Shown here in pieces: positions 25,334-33,915 of a DNA stretch of 40,971 bases. This DNA comes from Kiritimatiellia bacterium (GTDB taxonomy: Bacteria; Verrucomicrobiota; Kiritimatiellia; RZYC01). The DNA lies in the NCBI GenBank assembly GCA_028708815.1, contig JAQVYB010000014.1:1-40971 (forward strand), written 5' to 3'. The position numbers and the translations under genes are program-made. The notes beneath the pieces are model-generated. The model searched no databases, was not told where the DNA came from, and was given only the letters and a program-made list of their open reading frames with translations. Position 1 is the first letter of the stretch, and every line of letters starts with the position of its first letter.

Positions 25334-26023
25334 ATGAACGCTCTGCTTGAATTTAACAAGGTAACGATTGGGCCGGAAGAGTACGACGGCGGCTTAACGG
25401 ATGTTACGTTTGCGCTGCATTCCGGCGAGGTGATGCTTGTTCTGGCGGAGGCGCGGCATGTGAATCTTCCCTTGTTCGATGCGGCGCAGGGGTTGGTTCT
25501 TCCGGAGTTGGGAAATGTGTTGTACGACGGAACGGATTGGTCGGTCATGCCGCCGGATGAGCAGGCGGTTCGGCGCGCAGGGATGGGCCGGATTTATGGA
25601 ATCCAAGGTGCCTGGGTGAGTAATCTGGATATGGATGAAAACATCACGTTGCGTGTTCGAAACCGTGCCCTGCTGCCGGACACGGCTGTTTATGAGGAGG
25701 CGCGGGCGCTGGCGTTGGAATTGGGGCTCGATGAACTGCCGGGCAGACGCCCCCCTCATTATTCCAGGGAAATTCGTCAGATCAGTCAATGTGTGCGGGC
25801 ATTGTTGGATGAACCGAAGCTGCTGCTGGCGGAATGTGCTCTGCATTCGATGCATGTGGAGGCGCAGGAGAGATTCATGCGCATTCTGCATAAACGGCTG
25901 GAGGCGGGGTTGGCCTTGATATGGCTTACGGCTAACGAGCGGGAACGGGAACTTTTTGAAAACAATGCGGTCTGCTTTCGTTACGAGGACGGCATGCTGA
26001 AGGAAACCGGGAGTCAGGTATGA
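25334..26023 (+). CDS. Degenerate MlaF-like ABC protein lacking ATPase motifs
   Basis: The position between mlaE and the MCE gene, and the length of 229 residues, match the MlaF ATPase. The fold can be followed: the strand before Walker A (GEVMLVLAEA), a Q-loop-like segment (YGIQGAWVSNLDMDENITL, Gln91), the helical domain (ALELGLDELPGRRP) and ALLDEPKLLLAE. The functional motifs are gone. Walker A at about residues 38-46 reads LAEARHVNL with no Gly-Lys-Thr. The signature at 143-147 reads YSREI instead of LSGGQ. Walker B lacks Asp-Glu (LLLAEC), and the switch His is absent (LTAN). The frame is intact and overlaps mlaD by four bases, so it looks like a selected pseudo-ATPase rather than decay. 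Confidence 0.72.
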   Translation: MNALLEFNKVTIGPEEYDGGLTDVTFALHSGEVMLVLAEARHVNLPLFDAAQGLVLPELGNVLYDGTDWSVMPPDEQAVRRAGMGRIYGIQGAWVSNLDMDENITLRVRNRALLPDTAVYEEARALALELGLDELPGRRPPHYSREIRQISQCVRALLDEPKLLLAECALHSMHVEAQERFMRILHKRLEAGLALIWLTANERERELFENNAVCFRYEDGMLKETGSQV

Positions 26024-26955
26024 ATAAAAAACCGTTCAAGTTCAGATATGTGAATGAAATTGTGGGTTCGTTTGTCCTGCTGATTGTGGTGCTGCTGATC
26101 GCCGCCGTGGTACTGATTGGACATGCGCAGGAGTGGTTTGTGCCTCGGCACGAGGTGTATATCCGGTTTCCGACGCGCGGCAGCGCAGGCCTGAAAAAGG
26201 GCGCGGATGTGGAGATTATGGAAACCCAGGCGGGGCGTCTCGAACGAATCATCATCAATGAAGACGGAAGCATGGAAGGAAAAATTCTCATTACCGGCAA
26301 TTTCATGAATTACATCCGTATGGATTCGGAGGCGATCATCAAGAAACGTTTTGCGGTGGCGGGGGATTCCTTCATTGAGATTACACGCGGCACCAATGAA
26401 GCGCCCGCGGAAAGTAAAATTTACATTCCCTGCCGGAAGGATGAGGATTTGACCGAGATGGTCCAGGAAATCATGCAGCAGGTGCAGGATGCGGTGATTC
26501 CGTTTGTGGAGAAGGTGGAGGCGATTCTAACTGCGTATGAAGCGGTGGCGACGAATGTGAACAATCCGGCAGGCCCGATCCAGCAGTCGCTCCTCTCGGT
26601 GCAGCGCATCATGGCGGATCTGGAGGCGGGGAAAGGTCCGGCAGGCCTGCTGCTGCGTGATCCGGAAATGTCGGCCCAGTTGCAGGAAACCGTTGGCTCG
26701 CTGCAAAAACTCGCGAATGATTTGGTGGTGATCGGTGAAGATGTGAAAGCCATCAGCGCGACGGCGAATGCCACCGCGCAGGAACAACTGCCGCAACTGA
26801 CAAGGGAGACCGCGGAGACGATCGAAGAATCCCGCAAGCTGATTGAAGGGATTCAGCGCCATTGGTTGATTCGGGGAAGCATGGAGAAAACCGCTACGCC
26901 GGAGCGACTCGCTCCGGATGAATTCAACGACTATTCCACAGGAGCAGTGCAATGA
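26020..26955 (+). CDS. mlaD: MCE/MlaD-type lipid-transport protein
   Basis: This 311-residue protein is anchored by one N-terminal helix (IVGSFVLLIVVLLIAAVVLIG, about residues 14-36). It carries one MCE domain (about 42-120) with VYIRFPTRGSAGLKKGADVEIM and GDSFIEITRG. MCE proteins form hexameric rings that shuttle lipids in the periplasm and partner with MlaE permeases. A long, mostly helical C-terminal region (about 135-290) could build a tube or needle, as in PqiB/YebT-like relatives. Start and stop overlap both neighbours by ATGA. Confidence 0.9.
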   Translation: MNKKPFKFRYVNEIVGSFVLLIVVLLIAAVVLIGHAQEWFVPRHEVYIRFPTRGSAGLKKGADVEIMETQAGRLERIIINEDGSMEGKILITGNFMNYIRMDSEAIIKKRFAVAGDSFIEITRGTNEAPAESKIYIPCRKDEDLTEMVQEIMQQVQDAVIPFVEKVEAILTAYEAVATNVNNPAGPIQQSLLSVQRIMADLEAGKGPAGLLLRDPEMSAQLQETVGSLQKLANDLVVIGEDVKAISATANATAQEQLPQLTRETAETIEESRKLIEGIQRHWLIRGSMEKTATPERLAPDEFNDYSTGAVQ

Positions 26956-27893
26956 AGAGCGAACAGGCAAAACAGTGGCTGAGCGGATTGGTGCTGTGGG
27001 GCTTCGGACTTATGCTCTGCGGCTGCGGGACAACGCGACCGGTGGGTGATGAGCGGTACCTGACCCTGATGGAACGGGGCGGTCGGGCGTATGCAGGGGG
27101 GCGGGACGATACCGCCGCATCGGAATATGAAGCGGCCTTTCAGCGTGCTCTGGGGATTGGTGATGCGCGTTCGGCGGGGGATGCCGCATACAATCAGGCC
27201 CTGATTCAGGCGCGGAAAGCCGATTATGAAAAGGCGCTGCAGACCTTGTCGTCCGGCATGGCCTGTGTGCGGTCGGATGGTGGCACGGTGGGCTGGGATA
27301 TGGAGTTGCTGGAAGCGAAAATTCTTTCGGCGCTGGGGCGGGATTCGGAGGCGCTGCAGGCGCTGGATCGTGCGGCTTTAGCGCCAGGGAGCGATGCGGC
27401 GGGCGTACGTGAGCAGCTTGATCTGTGCCGGGCGCAACTTGAGTGGAAGTTGGGAGGGGCCGAAGAGAGCGAACGGATTCTGAACGAATTGATGAAAAAA
27501 AATGTGGAAGGAAACACTCGTCTGAGCGCGGGGTGTTATCGGCTTCGGGGCGACCTGGGCGCTGCCAAGGGGATGAACCGCGATGCCGCTGCTGATTATG
27601 CAAAGGCGGTGGCGCTGTATAAAACGGCTAACGACTATGGAGACATGGTCGATACCATGAGCCAGGTGGCCACGGCCTATGGCCAGGCAGGTGCGTGGAA
27701 CGAGGCCGGAGATTACGCCCTGCGTGCGGCGTTGGTCTTTTATGGTCAGCATCGCTATGTGGACGCGCTGAAGGCGATTGAACAGAGCTTGCAGATGGCG
27801 CAAAAGAGCGGGGACGCGGAACTGGAGAGCAGTGCCGAAACCCTGTTTGGGTTGATCAAACAAAAGGTTTCCGGAACAAAGGAGGAGCAGTGA
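26952..27893 (+). CDS. TPR-repeat lipoprotein
   Basis: This 313-residue protein has a lipoprotein signal (LVLWGFGLMLCGC, lipobox LCGC), so it should be membrane-anchored in the periplasm or at the outer membrane. The rest reads as tandem TPR-like helical pairs, for example YAGGRDDTAASEYEAAFQRAL, ADYEKALQTL, DAAADYAKAVALYK and YVDALKAIEQSLQMAQKSGD. TPR lipoproteins usually act as scaffolds. Placed after the MCE gene, it could fill the role of the accessory lipoprotein in this transport system; that is inference. It overlaps both neighbours. Confidence 0.85.
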   Translation: MKSEQAKQWLSGLVLWGFGLMLCGCGTTRPVGDERYLTLMERGGRAYAGGRDDTAASEYEAAFQRALGIGDARSAGDAAYNQALIQARKADYEKALQTLSSGMACVRSDGGTVGWDMELLEAKILSALGRDSEALQALDRAALAPGSDAAGVREQLDLCRAQLEWKLGGAEESERILNELMKKNVEGNTRLSAGCYRLRGDLGAAKGMNRDAAADYAKAVALYKTANDYGDMVDTMSQVATAYGQAGAWNEAGDYALRAALVFYGQHRYVDALKAIEQSLQMAQKSGDAELESSAETLFGLIKQKVSGTKEEQ

Positions 27894-28375
27894 TGAAGAA
27901 ATGGAAGGTTGCGGCGGGTGTGCTGGTGCTGTCGGTGTGCGGCGTCTATGCGTCCGGGCAGTCGATGAGCGTGCAGGTGAAGGAAACCGTGCTTCGGGAC
28001 AAGCCCTCTTTTCTGGGGGCAACCGTGGCGAAGCTTTCGTACGGTGATCAGGTGACGGTCACTGAAGAGAAATCCGGCTGGAGTCAGGCAGGCGCGGACG
28101 GGGTTCAAGGGTGGGTGCACACCTCGGCGTTGACCCGTAAAAAAATTACTCCGGTGGCGGGTGGCGGTCAGGTCGGCACGGTGGCATCGGGTGATGAGCT
28201 GGCGCTGGCGGGCAAGGGCTTCAGTAAGGAAGTGGAAGCAGAATACAAGGCCCAAAACAAGGAAGTGGATTTCACGGAAGTGGATGTTATGGAGAAAATA
28301 GTGATTCCCGAGCAGGAGATGCGTCAGTTTCTCGCGGAAGGGGATGTGGCGACAGGCAAAGGAGGTGCGATGTGA
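27893..28375 (+). CDS. Secreted SH3-domain protein
   Basis: This 160-residue protein has a signal peptide (about residues 1-23, ending VYASG) and one bacterial SH3 domain (about 25-82). The domain shows VKETVLRDKPSFLGATVAKLSYGDQVTVTEEKSGWSQ and GWVHTSAL. Such domains often bind peptidoglycan stem peptides. The C-terminal half has no recognised domain. The start is ATG 27893, overlapping the previous stop by one base, with GGAGG upstream. It overlaps the M48 gene by four bases. Confidence 0.85.
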   Translation: MKKWKVAAGVLVLSVCGVYASGQSMSVQVKETVLRDKPSFLGATVAKLSYGDQVTVTEEKSGWSQAGADGVQGWVHTSALTRKKITPVAGGGQVGTVASGDELALAGKGFSKEVEAEYKAQNKEVDFTEVDVMEKIVIPEQEMRQFLAEGDVATGKGGAM

Positions 28376-29292
28376 AAAAACACAGGATCCTTTTTTTGTT
28401 TGGATTGACGGCCTCTTCGTTGCTGCTCTTCACGGCGTGTGAAACGCTGAATCAAATGACGGAAATGGGGACCTCCATTGCGGTGGCATCGGGTGCGATC
28501 AAGGAGGAAGATGCCCAATCGATCAATAAATCGGTCAGCGCGGTGGCAAAGACCTTCGAGGACATCACGCCGGAGCAGGAGTATTACATTGGGCGTTCGG
28601 TGGCGGCGACGCTGCTCGGGCAGTACAAACCCTATGACGACGGGGTGCTCACGCATTATGTCAACGTGCTCGGCCAGACCCTCTCGCGTGCATCCGGCAA
28701 GCCGGAGACCTTCGGCGGGTACCATTTTCTGGTGCTGGATACCGATGAGGTCAATGCCTTTGCCGCTCCAGGCGGCCTCATACTGGTTTCACGTGGCTTG
28801 TTAAAATGTTGTAAAACAGAGGATGAACTGGCGTCCGTGCTGGCGCATGAGGTGGGTCATGTGCAGAATGAGGACGGTCTGCGCGCCATCAGCAAGAGTC
28901 GCCTGACTTCGGCCTTGACCATCCTGGCCACCGAGAGCGCGAAGGGACTCGGCGGCGAGCAGCTTGCGGAGGTGACCAAGGCGTTTGAAGGGTCGATTAA
29001 CGATGTCACACAGACCTTGGTGGTGAACGGTTACTCGCGGCGGCAGGAATATCAGGCGGATGCGGCGGCTGTTCAGATTATGGAGTCCGTGGGCTATGAT
29101 CCGAATGCGCTGATTGCCATGCTCTCGGAAATGAAAAAACAGATTCACGGCGATAGTCCGGGATTTGCCAAGACGCATCCCTCGCCGGATGATCGCATTG
29201 AAGCGGTGCGTTCACAGATCAAGTTATCCCCGCGTCCGGCGCCGAAAGAGCGGCAGAAACGTTTTGAGACGGCTACGGCCAGCCTGCGATAA
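28372..29292 (+). CDS. M48 family zinc metalloprotease lipoprotein
   Basis: This 306-residue product has a lipoprotein signal (LFLFGLTASSLLLFTAC). A peptidase M48 domain follows, with the zinc motif HEVGH at residues 159-163 and the third ligand expected in RRQEYQADAAAVQIM. GGLILVSRGLL upstream of the active site is also typical. Relatives such as BepA and LoiP act in outer-membrane quality control. The start is GTG 28372 with GGAGG seven to eight bases upstream. The partnership with the SH3 protein and the MCE system suggests envelope maintenance. Confidence 0.9.
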   Translation: MKKHRILFLFGLTASSLLLFTACETLNQMTEMGTSIAVASGAIKEEDAQSINKSVSAVAKTFEDITPEQEYYIGRSVAATLLGQYKPYDDGVLTHYVNVLGQTLSRASGKPETFGGYHFLVLDTDEVNAFAAPGGLILVSRGLLKCCKTEDELASVLAHEVGHVQNEDGLRAISKSRLTSALTILATESAKGLGGEQLAEVTKAFEGSINDVTQTLVVNGYSRRQEYQADAAAVQIMESVGYDPNALIAMLSEMKKQIHGDSPGFAKTHPSPDDRIEAVRSQIKLSPRPAPKERQKRFETATASLR

Positions 29293-29309
29293 CCCACGAT
29301 TGAAACGGA

Positions 29310-31436
29310 ATGATGAAGGCGGAGACCAAAAAGAAGTGGCTGTACGGGGTACTCTGCGGAAGCGGGGCGGCGCTGATCAGTCTGTCGCTCTGGTTTTTCG
29401 GGGCGTTGGATGCGGTTGAGAATGTGACCTGGGCATGGCGTGTGCGTATGTTCGGGCGCAACTCGGAGTCGGCGGCGAAAATCAAGCTGGTGTTGTTGGA
29501 TCAGCCGTCGCTGGATTGGGCGGCAAACACGTTGAGCGTGTCGTGGCCCTGGCCGCGTGAAATGTATGTTCCGCTGCTTCAGTTTATGCAGCGTGCGGGC
29601 GCGGCGAGCGTGTCGTTTGACGTGCTCTATACCGAGCCTTCGGCCTATTCCGTGAGCGACGACGAAGCGCTTGGAGAGGCGATGCGCAATACGACCAATC
29701 TGGTGGCGGCGGTGTTTCTCGGTGATCGTTCGGGCGGGAGCGAGACTTGGCCGCCGGACATTTTGCAACGCGCCTGGAAGGTGCAGGTGTCGGATCTTAC
29801 GCCCAGACGCGTGCGGCGCTTGAACAAGAGTCATGCCACGTTTCCGATTTCCGAAGTGGCCACCAACGCCGCCTTGTTGGGCAATGTACGCGATATGCCT
29901 GATTCCGACGGGGTGTTCCGTCGCGCCTCGCCGCTGAATCGGTTCGATGGGCGCTATGTGCCTTCGCTCGGTTTGGCGGCATATCTGCTCACGCATCCGG
30001 ATGCCTGGGAAACCAGCCTGGATGCCCGCCGTCTGAAACTCGGGCAGGTGAACATTCCGCTGGATTCCAAGGGGGACGTACTCCTGCATTATCGGGGGGT
30101 ACGGGATCCCTATGAGCGGATACGGGCTGCGGCGGTGATTCAGTCGGAAATGAATTTGCAGGCGGGTATGGAGGCTGAACTGGACCCGAAGGTATTCAAG
30201 GATTGTCACGTCCTGTTTGGATTCAGCGCGCCGGGCTTGATGGATCAGCGGGCCACGCCGGTTTCGCGCGTTTCTCCGGGCGTGTTCATTCACGCCACAC
30301 TGCTGGATAACCTGCTCGATGCGGATGCGCTGCGGGATGTGCCGCGCCATGCGGTGGTGCTCGTGGTGCTGCTGCTTTCCCTGCTGGCGGCGTTGGCGGG
30401 GTTGTTCAGTCGGTCGGCGTGGCGCAGTGCGCTTTTTTACGTGTTGTTTCTGCTTCCCGGGGTGGGGGTTGCGCTGTTGTTTTATCCGCTGGGTTACTGG
30501 TATCCACTGGTGGTGCAGGTGCTGTCGCTGCTGCTGGCGCTGACCGTGGCGGTGCTGGTGAATTATGCCACGGAGGGGCGGCAGAAACAGTTTATCAAGC
30601 GTGCCTTTCAGCACTATTTGAGTCGCGATGTGATTGAAAATATTCTCAACGATCCGGGGCGCTTGAAGCTTGGTGGCGAACGCAAGGTGCTCACGATTTT
30701 CTTTTCCGACATCCAGGGATTTTCCACCATTTCCGAGCGGATGAATCCGCAGGAACTGACCGCCTTTCTCAATGAGTACCTGTCGGAAATGACCGATATT
30801 ATTTTTCAGGAGGGCGGCACGCTCGATAAATACGAGGGTGATGCCATTATCGCTTTTTGGAATGCGCCGATGGATCAGCATGATCACGCCCTGCGCGGAT
30901 GCCGTGCGGCGTTGCGTTGTGCCAACCGCCTCGAAGAGCTGCGTGCGGATTTCGCAAAGCGGTACGGCTCGCCACTCTATGCGCGTATCGGCATGCACAC
31001 GGGCGAGGTGGTGGTGGGGAATATGGGGTCGAAAGAGCGTTTCGATTATACGGTGCTGGGCGATGCGGCCAATCTGGCCTCTCGTCTTGAGGGTGCGAAC
31101 AAAGCCTTCGGAACGTATATCATGGTTTCCGGCGAAACCTGGTCGGCAGTGGAGGGGCAACTGAGTGCGCGGCAAATCGGAAGAATACGGGTGGTCGGGC
31201 GCAAAACGCCGGTAAATGTGTATGAACTGCTGACGTTGAATCCGAACGAACGGCCGGACTGGGTTCGGACCTTCGAAGAAGGGCTCGTATGCGTTTTTTC
31301 CAATGATTGGAAAAATGCGATGGAAAAGTTCCAATCATTGGAAAAAGATCCGCCGGCCGCGAAGTATCTGGCACGCTGCCGTGAGGCGTTGAAGGGTAGT
31401 GATTGGGACGGCGTTTGGAATCTGACGGAGAAATAA
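29310..31436 (+). CDS. CHASE2-domain adenylate/guanylate cyclase
   Basis: This 708-residue membrane cyclase makes a cyclic nucleotide, probably cAMP. An N-terminal helix precedes a periplasmic CHASE2 sensor (about residues 35-330). Three membrane helices (about 345-420) and a class III cyclase domain (about 458-640) follow. Metal-binding Asp467 lies in FFSDIQGFS and Asp511 in KYEGDAII. Lys in LDKYEGD and Asp in YTVLGDAANLASR fit adenine recognition, and the Asn-Arg pair for transition-state binding is present, so the domain looks active. The C-terminal tail (about 650-708, ending WDGVWNLTEK) contains two in-frame copies of the 31-bp palindromic repeat, encoding FSNDWK and FQSLEK. The next two genes could degrade and sense its product. 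Confidence 0.93.
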   Translation: MMKAETKKKWLYGVLCGSGAALISLSLWFFGALDAVENVTWAWRVRMFGRNSESAAKIKLVLLDQPSLDWAANTLSVSWPWPREMYVPLLQFMQRAGAASVSFDVLYTEPSAYSVSDDEALGEAMRNTTNLVAAVFLGDRSGGSETWPPDILQRAWKVQVSDLTPRRVRRLNKSHATFPISEVATNAALLGNVRDMPDSDGVFRRASPLNRFDGRYVPSLGLAAYLLTHPDAWETSLDARRLKLGQVNIPLDSKGDVLLHYRGVRDPYERIRAAAVIQSEMNLQAGMEAELDPKVFKDCHVLFGFSAPGLMDQRATPVSRVSPGVFIHATLLDNLLDADALRDVPRHAVVLVVLLLSLLAALAGLFSRSAWRSALFYVLFLLPGVGVALLFYPLGYWYPLVVQVLSLLLALTVAVLVNYATEGRQKQFIKRAFQHYLSRDVIENILNDPGRLKLGGERKVLTIFFSDIQGFSTISERMNPQELTAFLNEYLSEMTDIIFQEGGTLDKYEGDAIIAFWNAPMDQHDHALRGCRAALRCANRLEELRADFAKRYGSPLYARIGMHTGEVVVGNMGSKERFDYTVLGDAANLASRLEGANKAFGTYIMVSGETWSAVEGQLSARQIGRIRVVGRKTPVNVYELLTLNPNERPDWVRTFEEGLVCVFSNDWKNAMEKFQSLEKDPPAAKYLARCREALKGSDWDGVWNLTEK
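31294..31347 (+). repeat. Two copies of the 31-bp palindromic repeat inside the cyclase gene
   Basis: TTCCAATGATTGGAA (31298-31312) and TTCCAATCATTGGAA (31329-31343) start exactly 31 bases apart, the same core and period as the array at 17127-17250. The flanks (AAAAG before, AAAAA after) match the array read on its minus strand. Here both copies are translated: the first gives F-S-N-D-W-K and the second, one frame on, F-Q-S-L-E-K. The cyclase frame is not broken. Confidence 0.95.
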
Positions 31437-32294
31437 ATGCAAATCACATTGGGCGGTGTGCGTGGTACGGCGGTGGTGACGAATCCGGCCTTTCGCGAGT
31501 TCGGAGGTGATACCACCTGTTTCTACATTGTGGGGCGTGACGGGGAAGAAATACTGATCGATTTCGGATCGGGCCTCAACGGCATGCGCGACCGATTGAG
31601 CCAATCCGATAGGCCGATGCTGGCGTTGATGACGCATTATCATCTTGATCATCTGGCGGAATTTCCGGTGTTTCCTAGGATATACCGTCCCGGCGCCCCG
31701 TTGCACATTGTCGGTCCGTCGTTGAACGGCAAGGAGGTGAAGGATGTTTTCGCGCAAATCATGGCGGCCCCGTTCTGGCCTCAGCAAATTGAGATGCTGC
31801 GTGGGGAACTGACGTTCGAGGCGCTGGGGACGTATCATCGCGAGGCCGTGATGACGTATGGCGGATTAGAGGTGCGTTGGTGTCCGGTGCATCATCCGGG
31901 TGGTTGCGTGGCGTACCGCGTGGATGAGCCGGCGACCGGGCATAGCCTGCTTGTTGCGACAGATATTGAGTGGCCGCTTTCCACAAAGGAGGAGCGCGAT
32001 ATCTTTTTGCATTTGTGTCGCACGCCGAATCCCGTAAATTGGATGGCCTTTGACGGGCATTGTACACCGGAGAATTATCCGGCGCATGTGAACTGGGGAC
32101 ACAGTACCTGGCAGGATGGGGTGGCGATTGCGAGAGAGACCGGCATTCAACAGCTCGTGATTATTCATCACGCGCCGGAATTGGATGATGCCGCGCTGCG
32201 CGAATTGGAACGTAAGATGCGGGAGGAATGCCCGGGGGCGGTGTTGGGACGGCAGGGTGAGCGGTATGAAGGAGCGGAGAAGGTGAATCCATGA
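31437..32294 (+). CDS. Metallo-beta-lactamase-fold hydrolase, possible cyclic nucleotide phosphodiesterase
   Basis: This 285-residue, probably cytoplasmic, protein has an intact dinuclear metal motif. THYHLDH gives His67, His69, Asp71 and His72. A later His in VHHPGGC, Asp in VATDIEW and the terminal VIIHHAP segment complete the set. The fold is used by many hydrolases, including some cyclic nucleotide phosphodiesterases. Its place directly after the cyclase (start immediately after the stop) and before a cNMP-binding channel makes cAMP hydrolysis an attractive, unproven role. It overlaps the channel gene by ATGA. Confidence 0.82.
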   Translation: MQITLGGVRGTAVVTNPAFREFGGDTTCFYIVGRDGEEILIDFGSGLNGMRDRLSQSDRPMLALMTHYHLDHLAEFPVFPRIYRPGAPLHIVGPSLNGKEVKDVFAQIMAAPFWPQQIEMLRGELTFEALGTYHREAVMTYGGLEVRWCPVHHPGGCVAYRVDEPATGHSLLVATDIEWPLSTKEERDIFLHLCRTPNPVNWMAFDGHCTPENYPAHVNWGHSTWQDGVAIARETGIQQLVIIHHAPELDDAALRELERKMREECPGAVLGRQGERYEGAEKVNP

Positions 32295-33913
32295 ACAGTA
32301 TGACGTTTTATCTGGTGGAGGGATCGCTGGCGCTGGCATTGGTTTCTCTGGCGTTTTTTATTGCGCGCCGGATTCGTTTGAAATCCGGCGAACGGCTTAC
32401 GGCGAATGTGCGGAAGAAAGTCTGGTTTCGAGGTTTTTTGTACCCGGTGGCGCTGCCGGCTTTAGTGCTGGTCTTTTCTTACGCTGCGGCCTGGTTGGCC
32501 GCTCATTGTCCAGGGGCGTGTGCCGCATGGATGGAGCATTGCCGTCTGCATTTTGAGGCCTGGCAGACTTTTTGGTGGGTGATCCTCGGGATGCGTGCGG
32601 TGGAGGGGGGCTGTGTTTCCTTTTTCTGGTTTCGCGGGAAAGCGTTTCCGGTTCCTTCGCTTATTGTTTCCATTGTGCGTACGGTGATTGCGCTGCTGGC
32701 GGCCTTTTTGGTGCTGAAGGAAGTGGCGGGTGTTAATATTGCGCCGCTGCTGGCCTCGACGGCATTGGTTACGGCTGTCATCGGTTTTGCGCTGCAGGGG
32801 GTGCTGGGAAATCTGCTCGGCGGGATGTCGCTGCATCTGGTGCGCTCGCTGGTGCCGGGCGACTGGATTCGGGTGGAGGGAATCGAAGGGGAGGTGATTG
32901 AAACAAACTGGCGGGAAACCCGGCTTCGAACGCATGACGGGCATGTGATGATTGTGCCGAACAGTACCGTTTCTTCGGCAGTGCTGAATCACATGTCGTG
33001 GCCGAATACGTTGCGTCGGCACCGCTTTGAGGTGGGTGCAAGTTATTCCGATGCGCCGGGGAATGTGATTCGGGAACTGATCGAGGCGGCGCGGGAAACG
33101 CCCAATGTGCTGGAGGAGCCGAAACCTGATGCCTTTATCACGGAATACAAGGATTTCGGTATCAATTACGTGGTGCGCTACTGGAGCAGGCGATATTATG
33201 ATCGACGGGAACTGGATGGCGAGGTCGCGCGAAGAATCTGGTATCGCTTTAAACGCAAGGGCATTGAGATACCCTTCCCGATGAGCGACAAGCTGTTGAA
33301 TGATTTTATGGCCGTGGTCTATCGTCAGCGCCGGGAGCCACCGGAGGAAAAAGAGGTTCTTCGTATGGCGGATGATCTGGAGCGGAGTCGGTTTTCCCGG
33401 GATCTGCTGACGGGAGTGGATGGGGTCGGCCTGCTGTGTCGTGAGGAGTATGTGGCATTGGCCCGGCATGCCCGCCGTGTCTTTTATACCACGGGCGAGG
33501 TGTTGTTCCGTCAGCGCGAAGAGGGCGACCGTTGTTATATCGTGGTGCGTGGTCTGCTCAACGGGGAGGTGGAAGGTTGTGAGAGTTCAACGCGACGGCA
33601 TGTCTTTGAAATCAGGTCGGGTGCGCTGCTGGGAGAAATGAGCCTTCTCACCGGGTTGCCTCGAACCGCCACCGTGCGGGCCGTCGAAGAATGCGAATTG
33701 ATCGAGTTGGATGCCGATGCCTTCACCTATTTGCTCGGGATGAAACCGGATATCCCCGAACGGTTGGCCGAGTTGGCCTCCGAACGGACGGAGGCCCTCA
33801 AGACGGAGTTGGAACGAATGAAAAATACGGATGGAACCTCTTCACACACGCTCGGAAAATCCGGGTTGCTGGATCGCTTTTTGCGAATGATCCGAACGCA
33901 GCGGAATGCTTAA
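32291..33913 (+). CDS. MscS-type channel with C-terminal cyclic-nucleotide-binding domain
   Basis: This 540-residue inner-membrane channel has four or five N-terminal helices. The pore helix resembles MscS TM3 (IGFALQGVLGNLLGGMSL), followed by the beta domain (VPGDWIRVEGIEGEVIETNWRETRLRT, VPNSTVSSAVLNH) and the alpha/beta vestibule. From about residue 390 there is a cNMP-binding domain: ARRVFYTTGEVLFRQREEGDRCYIVVRG, then GEMSLLTGLPRTATVRA with the Glu and Arg that hold the cyclic phosphate. Such fusions (bCNG-type MscS relatives) are known and generally respond to cAMP rather than tension. With the cyclase two genes upstream this forms a complete signal-to-channel route. Confidence 0.93.
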   Translation: MNSMTFYLVEGSLALALVSLAFFIARRIRLKSGERLTANVRKKVWFRGFLYPVALPALVLVFSYAAAWLAAHCPGACAAWMEHCRLHFEAWQTFWWVILGMRAVEGGCVSFFWFRGKAFPVPSLIVSIVRTVIALLAAFLVLKEVAGVNIAPLLASTALVTAVIGFALQGVLGNLLGGMSLHLVRSLVPGDWIRVEGIEGEVIETNWRETRLRTHDGHVMIVPNSTVSSAVLNHMSWPNTLRRHRFEVGASYSDAPGNVIRELIEAARETPNVLEEPKPDAFITEYKDFGINYVVRYWSRRYYDRRELDGEVARRIWYRFKRKGIEIPFPMSDKLLNDFMAVVYRQRREPPEEKEVLRMADDLERSRFSRDLLTGVDGVGLLCREEYVALARHARRVFYTTGEVLFRQREEGDRCYIVVRGLLNGEVEGCESSTRRHVFEIRSGALLGEMSLLTGLPRTATVRAVEECELIELDADAFTYLLGMKPDIPERLAELASERTEALKTELERMKNTDGTSSHTLGKSGLLDRFLRMIRTQRNA

Positions 33914-33915
33914 CG

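Noticed and set aside
29145-31334. 729-codon open frame on the minus strand over the cyclase gene
   Set aside because: It is basic and low in complexity, shows no known domain, and lies opposite a clearly real gene; GC-rich codon use on the other strand explains it.
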